64,000 nt of DNA, taken from positions 62,001-126,000 of the forward strand of contig WGCV01000042.1 of assembly GCA_015493615.1 (NCBI GenBank). The letters are read 5' to 3'. This DNA comes from Melioribacteraceae bacterium. Lineage in GTDB: Bacteria > Bacteroidota > Ignavibacteria > Ignavibacteriales > Melioribacteraceae. Numbering within the stretch: position 1 is the first letter of the stretch; every line of letters starts with the position of its first letter. Position numbers and translations under genes: made by a program. Below the pieces are notes generated by a model. It searched no databases and was not told where the DNA came from. It saw nothing but the letters and a program-made list of their open reading frames with translations. Shown here piece after piece: positions 58,765-64,000 of this stretch.

Positions 58765-59774
58765 TAGTCGATACTCCAAGTAAGATAAATTGCGCCCCAA
58801 GTAAATCCGGCTCCAAATGCCGATAGCACTAACTTATCGCCGCGCTGAATCTTTTTTTCTTCGTAGTAATCGGCAAGGCAAAGCGGAATTGTAGCGGCAG
58901 TTGTGTTGCCGTATTTGTCAATATTAATAATAACCTGATCTTTCGAGATTCCCATGCGGCGCGCTGTTGCGTCAATAATTCTTAAGTTGGCTTGATGAGG
59001 TACCAGATAAGCGATATCCTCCGATTTCAGATTGTTCCGTTTCATAATTTCAACCGAAACATCCGCCATTCCTTTTACTGCAACTTTAAAAACCTTCTGT
59101 CCGTCCTGATAAATATAGTGCATTTTTTTATCGACTGTTTCATGCGACGCAGGATTAAGCGAACCGCCTCCGAGCATGTGAAGAGCTTCCTTGCCGGAAC
59201 CGTCGCAATGAAGTATGGAATCCTGAACGCCGTACTCCAAATCTTCGGTCGGTTCCAAAAGAACCGCCGCGCCGCCGTCGCCGAAAATTACGCAGGTTGT
59301 TCTGTCGGTATAATCTACAATCGAGCTCATTTTATCGGCGCCCACAACAACTACCTTTTTGTACTGTCCCGATTCAATCAAATTTGCGCCGGTCTGCAAT
59401 GCGAAAAGGAATCCGGAACATGCGCCTGATAAATCAAAACCCCACGCATTTTTTGCTCCGATATTGTCCTGCACCAAACAAGCCGTTGCCGGAAAAAACA
59501 TATCGGGAGAAACAGTCGCGACAATTATCACTTCAATTTCTTCAGGTTTTAAACCGGTCTGCTCCATCAAATTTTCCACTGCGCGAGTCGCAAGCGTACT
59601 TGTTCCCCCTTCTTCTAAAACGTGGCGCTCGCGAATTCCAGTGCGTGTTCTGATCCACTCGTCTGAAGTATCTACGATTTTTTCAAAATATTTGTTGTCA
59701 AGAATCTTTTCGGGAATGTATTTGCCAACGCCTGTAATTTGGGCGTTAACGATTTTTCGTTCTCTTTTTCTCAT
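58764..59774 (-). CDS. fabH: Beta-ketoacyl-ACP synthase III
   Basis: A 336-aa enzyme that begins fatty-acid synthesis by condensing acetyl- or branched acyl-CoA with malonyl-ACP. It has the signature DEWIRTRTGIRERH, the active-site cysteine in DLSGACSGFLFAL (about residue 122), the catalytic His in VPHQANLRIIDA and Asn in KYGNTTAATIPL, and the end GAGFTWGAIYLTW. It lies in the plsX-fabH-fabD order. Confidence 0.97.
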   Translation of the reverse strand: MRKRERKIVNAQITGVGKYIPEKILDNKYFEKIVDTSDEWIRTRTGIRERHVLEEGGTSTLATRAVENLMEQTGLKPEEIEVIIVATVSPDMFFPATACLVQDNIGAKNAWGFDLSGACSGFLFALQTGANLIESGQYKKVVVVGADKMSSIVDYTDRTTCVIFGDGGAAVLLEPTEDLEYGVQDSILHCDGSGKEALHMLGGGSLNPASHETVDKKMHYIYQDGQKVFKVAVKGMADVSVEIMKRNNLKSEDIAYLVPHQANLRIIDATARRMGISKDQVIINIDKYGNTTAATIPLCLADYYEEKKIQRGDKLVLSAFGAGFTWGAIYLTWSID

Positions 59775-59799
59775 AGCGTTTTACCTACTAAAATTTATT

Positions 59800-60810
59800 T
59801 TATTGTGAATTTTTTATCTTCTGGATCAGATCGGCTTCCTGCGATTTAGCAGCTTCGTAAATCATATTTTTGATGCCTATCGCGGAGCTTGAACCGTGAC
59901 CGATAATTGTGATTCCGTTTATTCCGAGAAGCGGGGTGCCGCCGTAGTAATTGGGGTCGGTATCGTGCAAAGCTTTTTTCACGGCGGATTTTGCAATACC
60001 GATCTGCAGCATCGGAAGCAAACCTGTATTGGCGTAATCTTTAAATTTCTTTTTGAGGAAAGGCAAAACGGACTCGGCAAATTTCAAAACAATATTTCCC
60101 ACGAAACCATCGCAGACAACAATATCAACGGTTCCTTTGAAAACATCCTTGCCTTCAATATTCCCTTTGAAATTTAAATCCGATTTTTCCAGCAGCTCAA
60201 ATGTTTCGTAAGTTAACTGGTAACCTTTTGAATTTTCCTCCCCCACATTTAACAAGCCCACCGTCGGATTATCAACCTTCTGCACATAACGCATAAAAAC
60301 GTCGGTAAGCTTTGCAAACTCAAGCAGATGCTCCGCCTTGGAATCTACAAAAGCTCCGGAATCCGTAATGCGGGAAAGCGTTCCCTTTTCCGTAGGAATG
60401 GGGGAAGCAATCGTTGGGCGGGAAACTCCCTTAAGTCTGCCGATATTCAAAATTGAAGCCATTGTAACGGCTCCGGTATTGCCTGCGCTTACAAGAGCGT
60501 GCGCTTTTCCTTCTTTTACTAATTTGGACGCTACAACAAGGGAGGAATTCTTTTTTGTTTTTACCGCTTTCGCCGGTGAATCGTGCATTGTAATAACTTC
60601 GTCGGCATTTACTATTTCATAATTGTCGCCGGAATAATTTTCCTTTTTTAATTCGGCTTTTATCTCCTCTTCTTTCCCCACAAAATAAATGAATAAATCG
60701 TGAAGATTTTCACGGAGCGCCAATACCGCTCCTTTTACCTCGACTTGGGGGGCGTTGTCGCCTCCCATTGTGTCTAAGGCAATTCTTATTTTAGAATCCG
60801 AATTGTTCAT
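59800..60810 (-). CDS. plsX: Phosphate acyltransferase PlsX
   Basis: A 336-aa enzyme making acyl-phosphate from acyl-ACP for phospholipid synthesis. It starts IRIALDTMGGDNAPQVEVKGAV, a family hallmark, and contains the SAGNTGAVTMAS loop, VCDGFVGNIVLKFAES and GINGITIIGHGSSSA. The length is normal. It lies between rpmF and fabH in the classic cluster. Confidence 0.96.
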   Translation of the reverse strand: MNNSDSKIRIALDTMGGDNAPQVEVKGAVLALRENLHDLFIYFVGKEEEIKAELKKENYSGDNYEIVNADEVITMHDSPAKAVKTKKNSSLVVASKLVKEGKAHALVSAGNTGAVTMASILNIGRLKGVSRPTIASPIPTEKGTLSRITDSGAFVDSKAEHLLEFAKLTDVFMRYVQKVDNPTVGLLNVGEENSKGYQLTYETFELLEKSDLNFKGNIEGKDVFKGTVDIVVCDGFVGNIVLKFAESVLPFLKKKFKDYANTGLLPMLQIGIAKSAVKKALHDTDPNYYGGTPLLGINGITIIGHGSSSAIGIKNMIYEAAKSQEADLIQKIKNSQ

Positions 60811-60822
60811 GGAAATTTAAGT

Positions 60823-60999
60823 TTAGTCTGGGACAAACATCGATTTGCCGGCATAATAACCGCAGTTTGGACAAGCTCTGTGGCTTAATTTCATCTCGCC
60901 GCAGTTCGGGCAAGCGCTTAAAGTAGGAGCGCTGGCTTTATAGTGCGTTCTTCTCTTATCTCTTCTGCTTTTTGATACTTTTCGTTTTGGATGCGCCAT
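60823..60999 (-). CDS. rpmF: 50S ribosomal protein L32
   Basis: Only 58 codons, read directly from the sequence. It starts [20 protein letters not shown], a typical L32 N-terminus, and has two Cys-x2-Cys pairs ([15 protein letters not shown]) that can bind zinc. It ends SMFVPD. The ribosome site AAGGTGATG precedes the ATG. It sits between yceD and plsX, the usual place for rpmF. The gene is easily missed because of its length. Confidence 0.96.
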   Translation of the reverse strand: MAHPKRKVSKSRRDKRRTHYKASAPTLSACPNCGEMKLSHRACPNCGYYAGKSMFVPD

Positions 61000-61016
61000 T
61001 TCATCACCTTTATTAA

Positions 61017-61520
61017 TTAATCATTTAAATCTTTCTTTAATTTCAGCAAAGGTTCCCAAATAGGATTAACCTTTTCACTTTCACATTCACACGTTTCAAT
61101 GTTCAAATTAGCTCCGCAAGTCGGGCACAAACCTTTACAATCCTCGGAACAGATGTGTTTCAACGGTACCGACAAATTAATAAAATCGTAAAAATCTTGT
61201 GTCAAATCGATATATGTTAAATCGGGAGTTAACTCGTAAACATTTGTATCGTCAATCTCTTCGTCAATTCTTTCGGCAAGATATATTACCGTAAAATCGC
61301 CGGAAACTTTCTGCTCATATTCTGCAAGGCATCTGTCGCAATTAAGTAAAAGCTGCGTAACAAAATTACAGCTTAAAACAATCTGGTGTTCCGAACGGTC
61401 AACCTTAACCTCAACATCCGCGTTGCCGAAAAAAGGGGCTTGCAAACCAAAGTCGCGCACATCTTTTGAAAGAGCTATTTTATGAATACCAACCGGTATT
61501 GAATTTAATTTTATCTTCAT
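61017..61520 (-). CDS. yceD: DUF177/YceD-family protein
   Basis: A 167-aa protein of the DUF177/YceD family, conserved upstream of rpmF and linked to 23S rRNA metabolism. It has [23 protein letters not shown] and, near the end, a Cys-rich knot [17 protein letters not shown] that probably binds zinc. It heads the yceD-rpmF-plsX-fab-rnc operon. The family's exact role is not established. Confidence 0.92.
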   Translation of the reverse strand: MKIKLNSIPVGIHKIALSKDVRDFGLQAPFFGNADVEVKVDRSEHQIVLSCNFVTQLLLNCDRCLAEYEQKVSGDFTVIYLAERIDEEIDDTNVYELTPDLTYIDLTQDFYDFINLSVPLKHICSEDCKGLCPTCGANLNIETCECESEKVNPIWEPLLKLKKDLND

Positions 61521-61608
61521 GGGCTAAGCCCTAAAATTTTAGCTTGTTAATATAAATATTGATATTTTTAGAAGCAAATAAATGATTTTCTAAAAACCGT
61601 GATTTAGA

Positions 61609-62184
61609 TTGGACAAATATAATAAAATAGAGAGAAATCTCAAGAATCAGAGCAAATTTTCGATATTTTATCTTATATTAATTTCTTTAATTGTTCTTCC
61701 ATTATTCGCTTTTATTATTGAATATATTTTTAACTTTTCCATTAATCTGATATTCCCGCAATATTCTTACTTTGTTATGATTGCCCTCCTCTCTCCTCTG
61801 ATTGAAGAAGGCGGAAAAATCACGGCATACGAAATTTATTTAAAAAGAGGAAATTTTCAGGATAATATTCTATCGATAGTCTTCATCGGTTTTCTTTTCG
61901 GTTTAACGGAAAATTTATTCTTTTACTTCGGAGCCGGTTCCGATTTTACAACGGCGGAAATAATTCACAGAGTTCTGAACGGAGAAATACTCCATTCGAT
62001 CGCTCCAGTTTTCTACATCGCCGGAAAAAACTCAATGCGGAGCAAACTCCTTTCTTTCATGTTGCCGGTAACAGTTCATACCGTTTGGAATTTATTAATT
62101 TATTTTGAACTTAATGCTTTTTTCATTTATCTTTTTAGTTTGTTATTGATTATTTATTTAATTATTAAAATTAAGCGATTATAA
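61609..62184 (+). CDS. PrsW-like intramembrane metalloprotease
   Basis: A 191-aa polytopic membrane protein. It has the PrsW signature PLIEEGGKITAYE (about 64-76, EE ligands), FGLTENLFFYFGAG and a histidine in EIIHRVLNGEILHS, then TVHTVWNLLIYF. These Glu/His positions match the metal-binding residues of the PrsW/CAAX-like family, which cuts membrane-bound anti-sigma factors. It is shorter than many PrsW proteins. The start is TTG with only a weak ribosome site. It lies 3 bp upstream of nadD. The substrate is unknown and no anti-sigma factor is nearby. Confidence 0.8.
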   Translation: MDKYNKIERNLKNQSKFSIFYLILISLIVLPLFAFIIEYIFNFSINLIFPQYSYFVMIALLSPLIEEGGKITAYEIYLKRGNFQDNILSIVFIGFLFGLTENLFFYFGAGSDFTTAEIIHRVLNGEILHSIAPVFYIAGKNSMRSKLLSFMLPVTVHTVWNLLIYFELNAFFIYLFSLLLIIYLIIKIKRL

Positions 62185-62187
62185 TTT

Positions 62188-62769
62188 ATGGAGCATATTG
62201 GTATTATCGGAGGCTCTTTTGATCCGATTCACATTGGGCATTTAATTACGGCGCAAGCCGTTCTCGAAAAAAGAAATTTAGATAAAATTATTTTTATTCC
62301 CTGTTACGTTTCACCGCATAAAGTAAACAGTAAATCCGTGGCTCCGAACCACAGAATGGAAATGGTGAAACTTGCAATCACTTCCAATCCGAATTTCACG
62401 GTTTCCGATTTTGAGATAAAAGCGAACAAAGTTTCATATACGGTTGAAACCCTCAAACACTTCAGCAAATTTCACAAGAACATTGATTTTATTATCGGTT
62501 ACGATAACCTTATAAATTTTAACAGCTGGAAAGACCCTGACAAAATAGTAGAGCTTTCCAATTTGGTAGTGCTCAAAAGAAATTTTGTCGCCCCCAGTTA
62601 CTCCTTTCACAGCTATTTTGCAAAAGCAATTTTCGTAGATACTCCGATAGTGGAAATTTCATCAACCGAAATTAGAGACAGAATAGCGAAAGACTTACCC
62701 GTTAATTACTTTTTAACCAAAGAAGTAAACGATTACATTTTTGAACACGGACTTTACAAGAGGAAATAA
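62188..62769 (+). CDS. nadD: Nicotinate-nucleotide adenylyltransferase
   Basis: A 193-aa nucleotidyltransferase of NAD synthesis, forming NaAD from NaMN and ATP. It has GIIGGSFDPIHIGHLITAQ (residues about 4-22, with the HxGH motif), YVSPHKVNSKSVAPNHRMEM, IIGYDNLINFNSWKDPDKI and the second motif VEISSTEIRDRI. The stop overlaps the meaB start (TAATG). Confidence 0.94.
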   Translation: MEHIGIIGGSFDPIHIGHLITAQAVLEKRNLDKIIFIPCYVSPHKVNSKSVAPNHRMEMVKLAITSNPNFTVSDFEIKANKVSYTVETLKHFSKFHKNIDFIIGYDNLINFNSWKDPDKIVELSNLVVLKRNFVAPSYSFHSYFAKAIFVDTPIVEISSTEIRDRIAKDLPVNYFLTKEVNDYIFEHGLYKRK

Positions 62770-63728
62770 TGAGAGTCGATTCATCTACTATTGAAAAACT
62801 GAAGAAAAAAGATAAACGAATTATTTCAAGACTAATCAGCAAAGTTGAAGCAAATGACGATAACGCTTCAGAGATTTTAAGCGACATATACAAAACCGGA
62901 GGCACATCTTACAAAATAGGAATCACCGGACCTCCCGGCGCAGGTAAATCAACGCTTACAAATCAGCTGACGAAAAAATTAATCGAGCGGGGAAAAACGG
63001 TCGGGATTATCGCCGTTGACCCGACAAGCCCTTTTACCGGAGGCGCGTTGCTCGGCGACAGAGTTCGCATGAACGAAATCGGGATGCACCCGAATGTTTA
63101 TATCCGCAGTATGGCGACCCGCGGAAGTCTCGGAGGATTAAGCAAAAAAGCAATCAACGCCAGCGATGTGCTTGACGCCGCCGGATTTGATTATATAATA
63201 TTTGAAACTGTAGGCGTGGGACAATCGGAGCTTGACATTGCAAAAACTGCCGATACAACGCTTGTTGTGCTGGTGCCGGAATCGGGCGACTCAATTCAGG
63301 CAATGAAAGCGGGCTTAATGGAAATTGCCGATTTTTTTGTGTTGAACAAAAGCGATCGTCCGGGCGCGGATAACGCTGTAATGTCGATAAGAACAATTCT
63401 TCAGCTTAATTCAATTAGAGACGCCGATTGGGAATTAAACATCATCAAAGCTGTTGCAAATCAAAACATCGGGATTGATGAAATTTTAGAGGAAATTTCC
63501 AAACATAAAAATTACCTTAACTCATCAGGCAAATTAGTGGAAAGAAGAATCAGAAATAATAAAATCAGAATTAGGAACATAGTTGATAACGAACTCCGCA
63601 TAGAAATGTGGAATCCGGTTAGAGAAAAATTTCTCGATGAAAAAACTCCCGAAGTCGTCGAGCGGGTTATCTCGCCATTTCTTCTTGCCGACAAGCTAAT
63701 TGAAAATTACAAGTCGGATAATCAATAG
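62769..63728 (+). CDS. meaB: Methylmalonyl-CoA mutase-associated GTPase MeaB
   Basis: A 319-aa G3E-family GTPase. It has the G1 loop GITGPPGAGKSTLTNQLTKK (about 52-71), VDPTSPFTGGALLGDRVRM, YIRSMATRGSLGGLS, the VGVGQSELDIAKTADTTLVV block and NKSD (about 192). MeaB protects and reloads adenosylcobalamin-dependent methylmalonyl-CoA mutase. The mutase is not in the window, but the second biotin carboxylase pair (47507-49493) could feed it with methylmalonyl-CoA made from propionyl-CoA. Confidence 0.95.
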   Translation: MRVDSSTIEKLKKKDKRIISRLISKVEANDDNASEILSDIYKTGGTSYKIGITGPPGAGKSTLTNQLTKKLIERGKTVGIIAVDPTSPFTGGALLGDRVRMNEIGMHPNVYIRSMATRGSLGGLSKKAINASDVLDAAGFDYIIFETVGVGQSELDIAKTADTTLVVLVPESGDSIQAMKAGLMEIADFFVLNKSDRPGADNAVMSIRTILQLNSIRDADWELNIIKAVANQNIGIDEILEEISKHKNYLNSSGKLVERRIRNNKIRIRNIVDNELRIEMWNPVREKFLDEKTPEVVERVISPFLLADKLIENYKSDNQ

Positions 63729-63923
63729 CTTTCACTTATGGAAAACTTTGGAGTCATGTCTATAAAACAGTAGTAAACGGATAGTCGGATGTTTGGATTA
63801 ACGGATGATTAGATAGAAGAATTTTGGAATTACTTTTTTGTACAATAGTATTACAATTCAGATTCTTGTTTTTTATGTTTTGAAATTGATAATGCGACAA
63901 AAAAAGCTTTTACACTAATTAAT

Positions 63924-64000
63924 AGAAAGCTTTGCATAACCCCGAAATTTGTCATTCTGATCCTCCGCCAAGGCGGAACGGGAGAAGAATCTCAAAACCG
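63924..64000. repeat. Dispersed inverted-repeat element, copy D (cut by window end)
   Basis: It begins AGAAAGCTTTGCATAACCCC and continues through GTCATTCTGATCCTCCGCC, AAGGCGGAACGGGAGAAG and AATCTCAAAACCG, matching copy C in the same orientation. The remainder lies beyond the window. It is 195 bp after the meaB stop. Confidence 0.8.

Noticed and set aside
1-64000. Defence system, prophage or biosynthetic gene cluster
   Set aside because: No nuclease-helicase, toxin-antitoxin, integrase, phage structural or NRPS/PKS genes are seen; radC and the AAA+ protein alone do not make a defence locus.

Overview
The window looks like chromosomal DNA from an Ignavibacteria-type member of the Bacteroidota/Chlorobi assemblage. 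This is an inference from three things. Exported proteins end in a type IX secretion (T9SS) sorting domain of the NYPNPFNPTT...GxYFYxLxAGxFxxTKKMILxK type. Many lipoproteins and membrane-anchored AraC regulators are of Bacteroidota style. The base composition is moderately AT-rich. No rRNA, phage, CRISPR or transposase gene is visible. One tRNA (Ala, GGC anticodon) lies near the left end.

Layout. 1-545: repeat element and tRNA-Ala. 546-4794: a haem-motif lipoprotein, a DUF123 protein, and three genes (SDR reductase, serine-palmitoyltransferase-like enzyme, GNAT acyltransferase) that match the enzyme classes of bacterial ceramide synthesis. 4867-17189: an accessory island with two membrane-anchored AraC-type regulators (TPR sensor and CBM9-like sensor), three large secreted proteins with T9SS C-terminal domains (LamG, fibronectin III, GLUG repeats) and two unknown ORFs. 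17190-17819: non-coding, rich in decayed repeats. 17820-34893: mostly minus-strand housekeeping genes: phoH, LysM protein, radC, guaA, gcvH-accC-accB-efp, PHP, dapF, a frameshifted MGMT-like gene, pruA, amidohydrolase, purE and a DUF2807 lipoprotein. 35003-38932: a giant plus-strand protein with TPRs and three CbxX-type AAA+ ATPase domains. 39047-44639: acpS, ggt, an MCE/MlaD protein, a GldE-like CBS protein, ssb and a SPOR lipoprotein. 44736-47443: an SGNH-hydrolase lipoprotein and a FadL-type porin. 47507-52817: a second biotin carrier/biotin carboxylase pair, mutS2, cvpA and yqeY. 52889-54570: an ExbB-ExbD-ExbD proton-channel set. 54683-61520: the classic yceD-rpmF-plsX-fabH-fabD-fabG-acpP-fabF-rnc lipid cluster. 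61609-63728: PrsW-like protease, nadD and meaB.

How the parts connect. The lipid theme recurs: malonyl-CoA supply (accB/accC), fatty-acid elongation (fab cluster), ACP activation (acpS), a putative long-chain-base/ceramide branch, and outer-membrane lipid handling (MlaD, FadL, SGNH lipase). The second biotin carboxylase/carrier pair and MeaB suggest a propionyl-CoA/methylmalonyl-CoA route whose other subunits lie outside the window.

Notable structure beyond genes. (1) A dispersed 150-185 bp element with terminal inverted repeats occurs four times, plus a decayed copy. (2) Small palindromic repeats have inserted in frame into the same loop of the T9SS domain in all three secreted proteins. 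(3) radC appears to start at ATT. (4) An MGMT-like gene is split by a frameshift. rpmF, only 58 codons, was found by direct reading. Several starts were corrected (phoH, accB, acpS, fabD, radC, the SPT-like gene).
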